Assembly (NCBI RefSeq): GCF_000743715.1
Contig: NZ_JQEY01000002.1
Coordinates: 20,732 to 77,224 of the forward strand
Direction of reading: 5' to 3'
Origin: Palleronia rufa
Lineage (GTDB): Bacteria; Pseudomonadota; Alphaproteobacteria; Rhodobacterales; Rhodobacteraceae
DNA: 56,493 nucleotides
The notes beneath the pieces are model-generated. The model saw only the letters and a program-made list of their open reading frames with translations, was not told where the DNA came from and ran no database searches. Shown here in pieces: positions 8,882-18,585 of this stretch. The translations under genes and the position numbers were made by a program. How positions within the stretch are numbered: position 1 is the first letter of the stretch; the number at the start of each line of letters is the position of its first letter.

Positions 8882-9832
8882 TCAAAGCTCCTTGCGGATG
8901 TCGACAAGCCTCAGAAGCGCCCAGACCCCGCCCAGAACGGCGACGAGCAGGATGACCGCATTCGCCGCGGCAAGTGGAAACTGCAGAAACTGCATCTGCG
9001 TCTGGATGACCTTACCCACCGATGCGATCTGCTGACCGCCCATGATGCCGATGGTCAGGAAATCCCCCATCACCACGGTCACGACGAAGATCGACCCGAT
9101 CAGGATGCCGGGCTTTGCCAGCGGGAGGATGACAAATGCCAGCGTCTGGAACCCGGTGGCACCGGCGTCGCGTGCCGCCTCGATTAGGGCGCGGTCGATC
9201 CGCATGAGCGAATTGAAGATCGGCACCACCATGAACAGGGTATAGAGGTGGACCATCGCCAGGATCACCGCAAAATCGGAGTAAAGCAGCCCTTCGAGCG
9301 GGGTGTCGATCGCACCCATGAAAAGCAGGGTCTGGTTGACAAGCCCGTTGCGGCCCAGAAGCGGGATCCATGAAATCATGCGGATCACGATGGAGGTCCA
9401 GAACGGGATCGTGCAGATGATGAACAGGATTACCTGCACCTTCAGCGTGCGCACATGGAACGCAAGAAAGTAGGCGATGGTGAATCCGATCACCAGCGTC
9501 GCCGCCCAGACGATCAGGCCGAACTTCAACGTCGACAGATAGGTTCGAAAGGTCGTGCAAAGGTTTGGCAGATCGCGCAGGCAGCCGTAGAAGACATCGC
9601 CATAGTTCTGAGCGGTAAAGGCGGGTTCGATGGAATATTGCGTGTACTGCCAGAAGCTGACAAGGACGGTTGCGGCCAGGGGCAGCACGAAAAAGATCAG
9701 GAACACCAGCGCCATCGGCGCCGCCTGAAGGTACGGCGCGATGGCGGATCCCCTGCGGCGGCCCTTGCGGCGGCCGCGGGCGGCGGTCCGGCCGGTCCGG
9801 ACCGCCGCATCGGTATCGGCGGCGTGGGTCAC
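8882..9832 (-). CDS. ABC transporter permease, PotB type
   Basis: This 316-residue permease starts with a very basic cytoplasmic segment (RRKGRRRG) before the first membrane span (ALVFLIFFVLPLAATVLVSF). The EAA loop is IEAARDAGATGFQTL. It resembles PotB of polyamine-type importers. The start is taken as GTG 9832, whose bases overlap the TGA of the binding-protein gene (GTGA), typical of coupled translation in this operon. The longer reading frame upstream would run through the end of the binding-protein gene and is unlikely. Confidence 0.88.
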   Translation of the reverse strand: MTHAADTDAAVRTGRTAARGRRKGRRRGSAIAPYLQAAPMALVFLIFFVLPLAATVLVSFWQYTQYSIEPAFTAQNYGDVFYGCLRDLPNLCTTFRTYLSTLKFGLIVWAATLVIGFTIAYFLAFHVRTLKVQVILFIICTIPFWTSIVIRMISWIPLLGRNGLVNQTLLFMGAIDTPLEGLLYSDFAVILAMVHLYTLFMVVPIFNSLMRIDRALIEAARDAGATGFQTLAFVILPLAKPGILIGSIFVVTVVMGDFLTIGIMGGQQIASVGKVIQTQMQFLQFPLAAANAVILLVAVLGGVWALLRLVDIRKEL

Positions 9833-11100
9833 GCCGCGATGAACTCGTTCCACTTGCGAACCATGTACTGGTTTTCGTCCATGACGGCGTTCCAAGCGGC
9901 CACCGCCCCCATGCGCTCCTCATAGGAGCCGCCGTCGCGGACCGCTCCGGCTTCTTCCAGCAGGCGTCCGTCGGGGGACATGATGTCCTGTGCCGCGGCT
10001 TCGCCTTCGTACCAATACGCCCATTCGTAAGGCTCCATGAACTCTTTTGCGGTGTCCAGGACGGCGGCGTAGTAGCCCTGCTTGGAGAGGTGCGCGCCGG
10101 CCCAGCCCGACAGGAACCAGTTGATGAATTCATAGGCGGCGTCCTGTTTGCGCCCTTCGATCGTACGTGGCAGTCCGAAGCCGGACGCCCATGCGCGATA
10201 GCCCTCCTTGAGCGGTTGATAGACGCAGGGAATGCCCTGGGTGCGGACGGCGGTGACCGCAGGCGACCACATCGACTGGAGCACGACTTCGCCCGACGCC
10301 ATCAGGTTCACCGATTCCTGGAAGTTCGACCAGAACGCCCGGAACTGGCCGGCGCGCTTGGCTTCGATCAGCGCCGCGATGGTGGCGTCGATTTCTTCGC
10401 GCGTCATGTTGCCCTTGTCGCCATAGGTGATGTCGCCGCGTGCCTGCAGCGCCATGGCCGCGTCCATGATGCCGATGGAGGGGATGTTGAGGATTGCGGT
10501 CTTTCCGGCAAAATCGGGATCGAGCAGCGACGCCCAGGAGGTGATCTCCTTGTCGATCAGGTCGGGACGCAGACCCAGCGTGTCGGCGTTGTAGGTGGTC
10601 GGGATCAGCGTGATCCATTCGGTCGGCTCGGCTGCGAAGGACGTCGCGTTCTGGCCTTCCAGATAAAGAACTTCATGCGGCGCGGTGCCGTCCCAGCCGA
10701 CCTTCTTGCCGTCGACCGTGCCCTTGGCGATCACGCTGGCCAGATCGTCGATCCGGTCGATCCGGTTCGCATCCATGCCGATCATATTGCCCGAAGGGAC
10801 AAGGTTGGGCAGCGAGAAATACTCCGAATCCACCAGATCGAAGGAGTTCGGCTGGGTGATGACGCGGCGCGGCACCTCGTCGGTGTTCACGGCGATATAC
10901 TCGATGTCGATCCCCAGATCTTCGGACGCCCGCTCGGCTATGGCGGGCGACTGGTTCACGGCCGTCGAAAGATAGCGCAGCGTGACGCGTTCCTGGGCGT
11001 GTACGAAGGGCGCCGGGAACGCTGAGGTTCCGACCAGCGCGGCGGCGCCTTTCAGGACGCTGCGGCGGCTTGCCTTGGGTGCGTTCGCGGTATCGGTCAT
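9829..11100 (-). CDS. Periplasmic substrate-binding protein, PotD type, Tat-exported
   Basis: This is the periplasmic receptor of the ABC importer, 423 residues. The twin arginines R12-R13 in SRRSVLKGAAALVGTSA form a Tat signal, so the protein should fold before export. The mature part resembles PotD/extracellular solute-binding family 1 proteins, with ITSWASLLDPDFAGK and a hinge region near SGEVVLQSMWSPAV. PotD-like receptors bind polyamines, but related ones bind amino acids, opines and other small cations. The ligand is not predictable here. It lies 34 bases after the ATPase gene. Confidence 0.88.
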   Translation of the reverse strand: MTDTANAPKASRRSVLKGAAALVGTSAFPAPFVHAQERVTLRYLSTAVNQSPAIAERASEDLGIDIEYIAVNTDEVPRRVITQPNSFDLVDSEYFSLPNLVPSGNMIGMDANRIDRIDDLASVIAKGTVDGKKVGWDGTAPHEVLYLEGQNATSFAAEPTEWITLIPTTYNADTLGLRPDLIDKEITSWASLLDPDFAGKTAILNIPSIGIMDAAMALQARGDITYGDKGNMTREEIDATIAALIEAKRAGQFRAFWSNFQESVNLMASGEVVLQSMWSPAVTAVRTQGIPCVYQPLKEGYRAWASGFGLPRTIEGRKQDAAYEFINWFLSGWAGAHLSKQGYYAAVLDTAKEFMEPYEWAYWYEGEAAAQDIMSPDGRLLEEAGAVRDGGSYEERMGAVAAWNAVMDENQYMVRKWNEFIAA

Positions 11101-11134
11101 GGTGCTGCTCCTTGGTGGTTGTCCGTTGGGTGGG

Positions 11135-12130
<996 letters not shown>

Positions 12131-12591
12131 CTTCGATCCCCCGTTGCTGGCACCAGAAGGTTTGCCAACGCCCGGGTGCTCAAGGCCGGCAGGGCATCAG
12201 ACGCCGATCTTTGCGCGCGATCCTTCGATGGGGATGGATTCGTTTGCAGGCGCGGGGCAGGTGACCAATAATTGGGCGCTCCGGAGCACGTACCGTCCGA
12301 CAGCGGTGCAAGCCAGGAGCCGCCGAAGATCGCCGGTGGTCGTGAGCGGTTCTGGGACGGCCATCGACGTTCGTCCTGCCCGGGTGGATTTGCGAAAGAG
12401 CGGGTCGGATCCCGCGATCGGCTGAAACTGGCCGAACACCCCGCCGCACCCGACCCATCCGACCCGATACCGTTGCAGGAATGAGACATCGCGCGGAGGT
12501 TCCCGCGGCGGAAGATCGCAGCGGCCCGAACCGCGTCGTACCCTGGATCGGCGCGACATTTCAGCCGCCCGTTCTTGGAAGGAAAGCCAAC
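12131..12591. promoter_or_regulatory. Divergent intergenic region between ABC operon and porin
   Basis: No protein-coding pattern is convincing in these 461 bases; the short frames present lack family features and ribosome sites. It must hold promoters for the ABC operon (leftward) and the porin (rightward). One perfect 11-base palindrome, CCAATAATTGG at 12265-12275, stands out from the GC-rich surroundings and could bind a regulator; this is only a suggestion. Confidence 0.4.
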
Positions 12592-13710
12592 ATGACCAGG
12601 ACCGCCATTCTTTATATTACAGCAGCCACCGCGGCCCTTGCCGGGCCGGCCCTTGCGCAGGATGGAGCGCGCATTTCTCAACTCGAAGCACGCATCGCCC
12701 AGCTGGAGGCCGCGCAGAACGGGGGTAGCGGCCCGAAACTCACGTTCGGCGCCGGCACGGCAACCGACGTCGAATTCTACGGCTACATCAAGACCGACTT
12801 CATCGCCGATTTCGGCGCCGAACTGGGCGACACGACGTTTCCGCTGGCCGCGCTCACCTCCGACGACAACGGCACCTTCTTTAACGCCACGGTGCGCCAG
12901 ACCCGACTGGGGTTCCGCACCACCACGCCGACCGCCTTCGGCGACCTCGGCACCCAGGTCGAGATCGATTTCTACGGTCCGGACCAGATCGAGCCACGGA
13001 TCCGGCACGCGACGGCAACGCTCGGCGGGTTCCGGGTGGGGCAGTATTGGACCACGTTCATGCCGATCGCGTCCTATCCCGTGACGCTCGACTTTCAAGG
13101 CGTCGCCGGGATCCCCTTCGCCCGGCAGGAAATGATCCGCTATACCTATGACGCCGGTGCCTTCGTCGGCGAAGTGGCGATAGAGGAATCCAACGCGGAC
13201 AGCGACGATCCCGTCCTCATCGCGACGGCGGCCTACGACACGGATCCGCTGCTGGTGAAACTGGCCGCCCTCTACGGCACGGTAAACGCCCCGGACGGCA
13301 CGGAGACCGACGTAAACGGTTTCAACCTGTCGGCCACGGCGAAGCTTTGGGAGGGCGGGACCATCGACGCCTCCTACACGAACGGCGACGGGATCGCCTC
13401 CTACATGGTGTTCGGGGGAAACAACCTAAACGCGGACGGCGATGCGATCGGGTTGCAGTCCGCATATATAGGCCTGTCGCAAGCGGTGAACGACAAGCTG
13501 ACCCTGCGCGCGATCTACGGCTGGCGGGACAACGACGAGGGCGCCGACGACGATTTCGAGACCCTGACGTCGGTCCACCTCAACGCCCAGTATCAGCTGC
13601 TCGAAAACACCGTTGTCGGACTGGAATACTTCCACGGCACGGTCGACCGGTTCTCGGGCGCGACGTTCGAGGTCGATCGTCTGCAGGCATCGGTACAGAT
13701 CGACTTCTGA
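12592..13710 (+). CDS. DcaP-like trimeric porin
   Basis: This is an outer-membrane porin of 372 residues. A signal peptide (AAALAGPALAQ-like end) is followed by a short coiled-coil segment, RISQLEARIAQLEAAQ, and then beta-barrel sequence beginning VEFYGYIKTDFIADF and ending in IDF with a terminal Phe, as required for barrel assembly. This layout matches DcaP-type porins, which pass dicarboxylates and other small anions. ATG 12592 is preceded by GGAAGGAAAG. It is transcribed away from the ABC operon and may supply the outer-membrane step for its substrate or for purine compounds; this is inference from position. Confidence 0.85.
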   Translation: MTRTAILYITAATAALAGPALAQDGARISQLEARIAQLEAAQNGGSGPKLTFGAGTATDVEFYGYIKTDFIADFGAELGDTTFPLAALTSDDNGTFFNATVRQTRLGFRTTTPTAFGDLGTQVEIDFYGPDQIEPRIRHATATLGGFRVGQYWTTFMPIASYPVTLDFQGVAGIPFARQEMIRYTYDAGAFVGEVAIEESNADSDDPVLIATAAYDTDPLLVKLAALYGTVNAPDGTETDVNGFNLSATAKLWEGGTIDASYTNGDGIASYMVFGGNNLNADGDAIGLQSAYIGLSQAVNDKLTLRAIYGWRDNDEGADDDFETLTSVHLNAQYQLLENTVVGLEYFHGTVDRFSGATFEVDRLQASVQIDF

Positions 13711-13869
13711 TCGGCCCCTCCAATGTGACGTCCGCGTTTTCCGCAGGCGTCGCGGACCGAACGTCCCAAGTGCGAGCGGGCCACTTGCCCGCCCCCGCGG
13801 CCGCCCGTCGGTGAAGGATCGAGACGGCGATGTGGCTTCGGGGGGCGGGGTACGAAGCCCGCGCGCCTC

Positions 13870-15105
13870 TCAGCCGTCCCGCGCGTTGCGGACCCAGGCG
13901 ACGATCCGGCGACGGGCGTCTTCATCCATCTGGATCGCGTTCGGGGGCGGCATGGCGTGGCTGACTCCGGCCTGCAGGTAGATCTCTTCCGCGTGGCGCG
14001 CGACATCGGCTTCCGTCTCCAGATGAACGCCCTTCGGAGCCCAGCGGAGCCCGTTCCAGGCAGGTTCGCGCGCGTGGCACATCGAGCAGTTGCCGACGAC
14101 CGTGTTATAGGCGTCGTCGAACCCCTCGGCCGACGCGAACTGCCGGTCGCGCGGCGTCATCTCGGCGGTGCCCAAAGCGTCGTAGTCCCCGTCCCAGGTC
14201 GAGGCCGTTGAGAGCCACGCCATCACGATGAACAGGACCGCCGTGACGCCCCAGGTCCACAAGGGCCCCTTGCCCGTTGCGTGCATGGTGTTGAAATAGT
14301 GCCGGATCGTCACTCCGGTCAGGAACACGAGGCTGGCGATGATCCAGGAGAACTGGGTTCCGAACGCCAGCGGATAGTGGTTGCTGAGCATCAGGAATAT
14401 GACCGGCAGCGTCAGATAGTTGTTGTGGGTCGAGCGCAGCTTGGCGATCTTGCCGTATTTCGCATCCGGTGTACGCCCCGCCTTCAGGTCCGCCACCACG
14501 ATGCGCTGGTTCGGCATGATCTGAAAGAACACGTTCGCCGTCATGATCGTGGCGGTAAAGGCGCCAAGGTGCAGAAGGGCGGCGCGGCCGGTGAAGATCT
14601 GGTTGTAGCCCCATGACATCGCTACGAGAATGCCGAACAACACCAGCATCAGTGCGGTCGGCCGCGTGCCCAGACGCGACTTGCAGAGCCGGTCGTAGGC
14701 AATCCATCCGATCGTCAGGGACCCCGCCGATATGACGATGCCCTGCCACAGCGCCAGATCGGCCTTCGTCGGATCCAGCAGGAACAATTCTCCGCCGACC
14801 CAGTAGACGATCATCAGGAGCGCCGCGCCAGAAAGCCAGGTCGTGTAGCTCTGCCACTTGTGCCAGGTCAGGTGCTCGGGCAGTTCCCGGGGCGCCACAA
14901 GGTATTTCGTGGTGTGGTAGAACCCGCCGCCATGCACCTCCCACTCTTCGCCCGACGCACCTTCGGGCAGGGTCGGAGACGGCTTCAGCATCAGGTCCAG
15001 CGCGATGAAATAGAACGATGCCCCGATCCAGGCCATCGCGGTGACGATGTGCAGCCAGCGGACCGCGAAGCCCACCCAGTCCCACATGATCGCCAAATCG
15101 TACAT
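13870..15105 (-). CDS. puuD: Membrane urate oxidase with fused cytochrome c domain
   Basis: This 411-residue protein oxidises urate to 5-hydroxyisourate. The N-terminal part is a multi-span membrane domain (about eight spans; WLHIVTAMAWIGASFYF, then HTTKYLVAP and STHNNYLTLPVIFLML). The C-terminal part is a c-type cytochrome with the heme site C340-S-M-C-H344 and a likely Met ligand near SHAMPPP. This is the PuuD architecture, which sends electrons to the respiratory chain rather than to oxygen directly. ATG 15105 has a strong GGAAGGAG site. It is divergent from a LysR gene and lies beside HIU hydrolase and OHCU decarboxylase, which handle its unstable product. Confidence 0.93.
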   Translation of the reverse strand: MYDLAIMWDWVGFAVRWLHIVTAMAWIGASFYFIALDLMLKPSPTLPEGASGEEWEVHGGGFYHTTKYLVAPRELPEHLTWHKWQSYTTWLSGAALLMIVYWVGGELFLLDPTKADLALWQGIVISAGSLTIGWIAYDRLCKSRLGTRPTALMLVLFGILVAMSWGYNQIFTGRAALLHLGAFTATIMTANVFFQIMPNQRIVVADLKAGRTPDAKYGKIAKLRSTHNNYLTLPVIFLMLSNHYPLAFGTQFSWIIASLVFLTGVTIRHYFNTMHATGKGPLWTWGVTAVLFIVMAWLSTASTWDGDYDALGTAEMTPRDRQFASAEGFDDAYNTVVGNCSMCHAREPAWNGLRWAPKGVHLETEADVARHAEEIYLQAGVSHAMPPPNAIQMDEDARRRIVAWVRNARDG

Positions 15106-15206
15106 CGCGTGCTCCTTCCGACGGTCCGAACCGCGCCAGTCTAGGCGGCCGGTGTTTGTTCGGGTATCCTGCGGCGGTTCCAAGCTATATCAAAAAAAGC
15201 GGAAAG

Positions 15207-16148
15207 ATGTCCTATCTCGACAACATCCGGACCTTCGTACGCGTCTATGAACTGGGCGGCATGTCGGCGGCGGGGCGCGACCTGCGGATTTCGCCGGCGG
15301 TGACGTCGTCGCGGATTTCGCAGCTTGAGGATCATCTGGGCGTGCGCCTGTTCCAGCGCACCACCCGCAGCCTTGCGCCGACAGAGCAGGGAAAGCTCTT
15401 CTACGATGGGGCCTGCAGTATCCTCGAACAGGTCGAGGCGGCGGAAGCGCAGGTCATGAACATCACCGAGCGTCCGCGCGGGCCCATCTATGTCGCGGCG
15501 CCCCTGGGTGTCGGACGGCGCCTGATCGCGCCGCAGGTGCCATTGTTCCTGGCCGAGTATCCGCAGGTGAACGTGCGGCTCCGCCTGACGGACCGCAGGG
15601 TGGACCTGACGACCGAGGGACTGGATCTGGCGTTTTTCCTGGGTCAGCCCGAAGACAGCACCCTGCGCATCCGCAAGATCGCCGATGTGGCCCGCGTCCT
15701 GTGCGCGTCGCCCGGCTATATCGCCCGCCACGGGCACCCCCGATCCGGAGACGAGATCGTGCGCGACCGGCACGAATGCCTTGGCCTGCGCTTTCCCGGA
15801 GCGACCGAATTCCGCTGGCCGCTGGTGACGGAGGCCGGGGTGAAGCGGTTCCAGACCGGCGGGCGCTACGAATGCGACGATGGGGACGTGCTGACCGACT
15901 GGGCCGTCATGGGTCATGGAATCGCGTTGAAGCCGGTGTTCGAGGTCGCCGAGCACCTCAAGACCGGGCGGCTTGTCGTGGTGGGTGAGGATACGCCGCC
16001 CGAACCGATCCAGATGGCCTGCCTTTTCACCCACAGGCGCCATCAGGATCCGAAAAACCGTCTGTTCATGGATTTCGTGATCGAGCGGATCGGAGCGGCC
16101 GTTCGGGACAGCGGCGCCGCCGGGCCGGTTCTTCAACTGCCGCGGTAG
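15207..16148 (+). CDS. LysR-family transcriptional regulator, likely of purine catabolism
   Basis: This 313-residue regulator has the LysR layout: an N-terminal winged helix-turn-helix (NIRTFVRVYELGGMSAAGRDL, then SSRISQLEDHLGVRLFQRTTR) and a C-terminal effector domain. The chosen start is ATG 15207 (MSYLDNIR) with GGAAAG just upstream; a GTG-type start 17 codons earlier would overlap the puuD leader. It is divergent from puuD with about 100 bases between and convergent with uraH, whose 3' end it overlaps by 16 bases. LysR proteins usually control the divergent gene, so puuD and the ureide genes are the natural targets. Confidence 0.88.
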   Translation: MSYLDNIRTFVRVYELGGMSAAGRDLRISPAVTSSRISQLEDHLGVRLFQRTTRSLAPTEQGKLFYDGACSILEQVEAAEAQVMNITERPRGPIYVAAPLGVGRRLIAPQVPLFLAEYPQVNVRLRLTDRRVDLTTEGLDLAFFLGQPEDSTLRIRKIADVARVLCASPGYIARHGHPRSGDEIVRDRHECLGLRFPGATEFRWPLVTEAGVKRFQTGGRYECDDGDVLTDWAVMGHGIALKPVFEVAEHLKTGRLVVVGEDTPPEPIQMACLFTHRRHQDPKNRLFMDFVIERIGAAVRDSGAAGPVLQLPR

Positions 16149-16486
16149 GTCGAGTACCCGAACGGCGAAAGCAGAAGCGGAACATGGTAATGTGCGGTTT
16201 CCGACATGCCGAAGCGGAGCGGGATGATATCCAGGAATTGCGGCTCTTGGGACACGGTGCCCGTCTGGTCCAGATAGTCGCCGGCGTGGAACAGAAGTTC
16301 GTAGGTGCCGGTTCGGAATTCGCCCTCGGGGAGGATATGTTCCTCCGTGCGCCCGTCCTCATTGGTCGTGAGCGTCCGGAGATGCTGCCGGGTCCCGGCC
16401 TCAAGACGGTAGAGTTCGATCTTCAACCCGGCGGCCGGGCAGCCGCGCGCGGTGTCGAGGACATGGGTCGTCAGATAACCGGACAT
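16133..16486 (-). CDS. uraH: 5-hydroxyisourate hydrolase (transthyretin-like)
   Basis: This 117-residue protein hydrolyses 5-hydroxyisourate, the product of urate oxidase, to OHCU. It has the family start LTTHVLDTARGCPAAG, the middle RTEEHILP, and the signature tetrapeptide YRGS at the extreme C-terminus, which closes the active site of the tetramer. Length is exact for the family. GGAGGG lies upstream of ATG 16486. Its 3' end overlaps that of the convergent LysR gene by 16 bases, and its 5' side faces the allantoinase/OHCU decarboxylase gene, so the pair share a divergent promoter region. Confidence 0.96.
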   Translation of the reverse strand: MSGYLTTHVLDTARGCPAAGLKIELYRLEAGTRQHLRTLTTNEDGRTEEHILPEGEFRTGTYELLFHAGDYLDQTGTVSQEPQFLDIIPLRFGMSETAHYHVPLLLSPFGYSTYRGS

Positions 16487-16569
16487 GGGGCCCTCCGAGC
16501 CGAACGGGTCGTCGCATCAGAATAAGCGTCGAACGCCACGCGGGCGCAATCGGCGCAATGCAGAGGCTA

Positions 16570-16588
16570 CTTCTCGAATTATTTGAAG
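16570..16588. promoter_or_regulatory. Candidate LysR operator between uraH and the allantoinase fusion
   Basis: The 154-base divergent gap holds CTTC, eleven bases, GAAG, which contains the TTC-N11-GAA form of the LysR T-N11-A box in a locally AT-rich stretch. It lies 53 bases before the ATG of the fusion gene and about 84 bases before uraH. A LysR gene sits one gene away. No binding data exist here. Confidence 0.4.
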
Positions 16589-16640
16589 ATCAACCTCATT
16601 ATTCTGCCTTATGGAATGTCCCATGATGAAGGAAGCGCAC

Positions 16641-18050
16641 ATGAACAGGTATCCGCGCGATATGACGGGATACGGAGCCACCCCGCCGCGGGCCAATTGG
16701 CCCGGCAGCGCCAGTATCGCCGTGCAGATCGTCCTGAACTACGAAGAGGGCGGCGAAAACAACATCCTTCATGGCGACCCCGCGTCCGAAGCGTTCCTGT
16801 CCGAAATCACCGGCGCCACGCCCTGGCCGGGCCAGCGGCACTGGAACATGGAGACGATCTACGAATACGGATCGCGCGCGGGATTCTGGCGCCTGCACCG
16901 CATGCTGTCGGACCTGCCGGTGACGGTCTTCGGCGTGGCGACCGCGCTTGCGCGCGCGCCTTGCCAGCTTGCCGCGATGAAATCGGCAGGCTGGGAAATC
17001 GCGAGCCACGGGCTGAAGTGGATCGAGCACAAGGACATGCCCGAAGCCGAAGAGCGCGCCCTGATCGCGGAAGCGATCGCGCTGCACACGGAGGTGACCG
17101 GCAGTCCGCCCCGCGGCTGGTATACGGGCCGCTGTTCGATCAACACCGTGCGCCTGGCTGCCGAAACCGGCCGGTTCGCCTATGTTGCTGACAGCTACGC
17201 CGACGACCTGCCGTATTGGGAGCATTTCGACGGGACCGACCAGCTGATCGTGCCCTACACCATGGACTGCAACGACATGCGCTTTGCGATCCAGGCGGGA
17301 TTCACCAACGGCGACCAGTTCGAACGCCACCTGCGCGACAGTTTCGACACGCTCTATGCCGAAGGGCAGGGGGGCACGCCCCGGATGCTGTCGATCGGGC
17401 TGCACTGCCGCCTGGCTGGGCGCCCCGGGCGGGCCGCGGCGCTCAAGCGCGCGCTGGACCATATGCGCGGCCATGATGGGGTCTGGTTCGCCACGCGGCT
17501 GCAGATCGCGCAGCATTGGGCCGCGACACAACCCCCATCCCATCGCCCCCGCCCATCGCAGATGGACAGAGACACCTTCGTGTCGGAATACGGCGGGGTC
17601 TTCGAGCACAGCCCCTGGATCGCCGAGGAGGCGCACGGACTCGAACTGGGACCGACCCACGACAACGCCGCGGGCGTCCACCTGGCCCTCACCCGCGTGT
17701 TCCGGACCGCGGATGCCGACCGCCGGCTTGCGGTGCTCAACGCGCATCCCGACCTTGCCGGCAAACTCGCCGCCGCCGGACGCCTGACGGCGGAAAGCAC
17801 CGCGGAACAGGCGGGGGCGGGCCTTGCCCTGCTCACCGACGCAGAGCGCACCGCGTTTCAGGAGCTGAACGCGCATTACGTGGAGAAACACGGTTTTCCG
17901 TTCATCATCGCCGTGCGCGACCACGACAAGCCATCGATCATGGCCGCCTTTCGCCGTCGCATCGACAACGACCGAGAGACCGAATTCGCTGAGGCCTGCC
18001 GACAGGTCGAGCGCATTGCAGAGCTGCGGCTGCAGGAGAAATTCCCGTGA
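16641..18050 (+). CDS. puuE: Fused allantoinase PuuE - OHCU decarboxylase
   Basis: This bifunctional protein of 469 residues joins two purine-catabolic enzymes. Residues 1 to about 300 are PuuE, the metal-independent allantoinase of the polysaccharide deacetylase fold (VLNYEEGGENNILHGD, EIASHGLKWIEHKDM, GWYTGRCS, DDLPYW). From about residue 307 comes OHCU decarboxylase (EYGGVFEHSPWIAEEA, then NAHPDLAGKLA with the catalytic His, and HGFPFIIAV), which makes S-allantoin. Joining them lets allantoin pass straight to ring opening. The start is ATG 16641, preceded by AAGGAAG; two ATGs upstream lack a site. The stop overlaps the GTG of allA. Confidence 0.94.
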   Translation: MNRYPRDMTGYGATPPRANWPGSASIAVQIVLNYEEGGENNILHGDPASEAFLSEITGATPWPGQRHWNMETIYEYGSRAGFWRLHRMLSDLPVTVFGVATALARAPCQLAAMKSAGWEIASHGLKWIEHKDMPEAEERALIAEAIALHTEVTGSPPRGWYTGRCSINTVRLAAETGRFAYVADSYADDLPYWEHFDGTDQLIVPYTMDCNDMRFAIQAGFTNGDQFERHLRDSFDTLYAEGQGGTPRMLSIGLHCRLAGRPGRAAALKRALDHMRGHDGVWFATRLQIAQHWAATQPPSHRPRPSQMDRDTFVSEYGGVFEHSPWIAEEAHGLELGPTHDNAAGVHLALTRVFRTADADRRLAVLNAHPDLAGKLAAAGRLTAESTAEQAGAGLALLTDAERTAFQELNAHYVEKHGFPFIIAVRDHDKPSIMAAFRRRIDNDRETEFAEACRQVERIAELRLQEKFP

Positions 18051-18535
18051 CCCGGCACATCCGGACCGAACCGCTGACCGCGGAGACCTTCGCGGCCTTC
18101 GGCGATGTGCTCGACGCGTCGGGGGCGCCGGACAGGACCATCAACGAAGGCCGCTGCCAGCGCTACCACGACAAGGCCCGGCTGGATTTCTCGGACGGCC
18201 GCGCGGGTGTCAGCATCTTCAAGAGCGAAACGGTCTCCCTGCCGCTGACGCTGACGTTGGTGGAGCGTCACCCGGACGGCAGCCAGGCATTTCTGCCGAT
18301 GTCGTCCGACCCGTTCCTGGTCGTCGCCGCCGGTGATCGGGACGGCACACCGAAGACTCCGCGCGCCTTCCTCACCAGAGCGGGGCAGGGGGTCAATTTC
18401 CACCGAGGTGTCTGGCACGGCGTTCTGACTCCGCTCGGCGGTCCCGGTCTGTTCGCGGTCGTCGATCGCATCGGCGACGGCGCCAACCTCGACGAACATC
18501 GTTTTGCAACGGGATTCATCATCACGTCGGATTGA
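18047..18535 (+). CDS. allA: Ureidoglycolate lyase
   Basis: This 162-residue cupin-fold enzyme splits ureidoglycolate to glyoxylate and urea. Family marks are AFGDVLDASG near the N-terminus, the GRCQRYHD segment, VFLTRAGQGVNFHRGVWHG-type sequence in the second half (its histidines bind near the active site) and VVDRIGDG. The start is GTG 18047, which overlaps the stop of the allantoinase/OHCU decarboxylase gene (GTGA), so the two are coupled. It completes the end of the ureide route, but the enzyme making ureidoglycolate from allantoate is not in the window. Confidence 0.93.
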   Translation: MTRHIRTEPLTAETFAAFGDVLDASGAPDRTINEGRCQRYHDKARLDFSDGRAGVSIFKSETVSLPLTLTLVERHPDGSQAFLPMSSDPFLVVAAGDRDGTPKTPRAFLTRAGQGVNFHRGVWHGVLTPLGGPGLFAVVDRIGDGANLDEHRFATGFIITSD

Positions 18536-18585
18536 ATCGCGCCGGGGGAGACGCCGGCGGACAACCGCAATGGAGAGGACACCAT

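Noticed and set aside
15116-15180. Inverted repeat GAACCGC / GCGGTTC in the puuD-LysR gap as an operator
   Set aside because: The arms are about 40 bases apart and GC-rich repeats of this size arise by chance here; the nearby TTC-N9-GAA has the wrong spacing for a LysR box.
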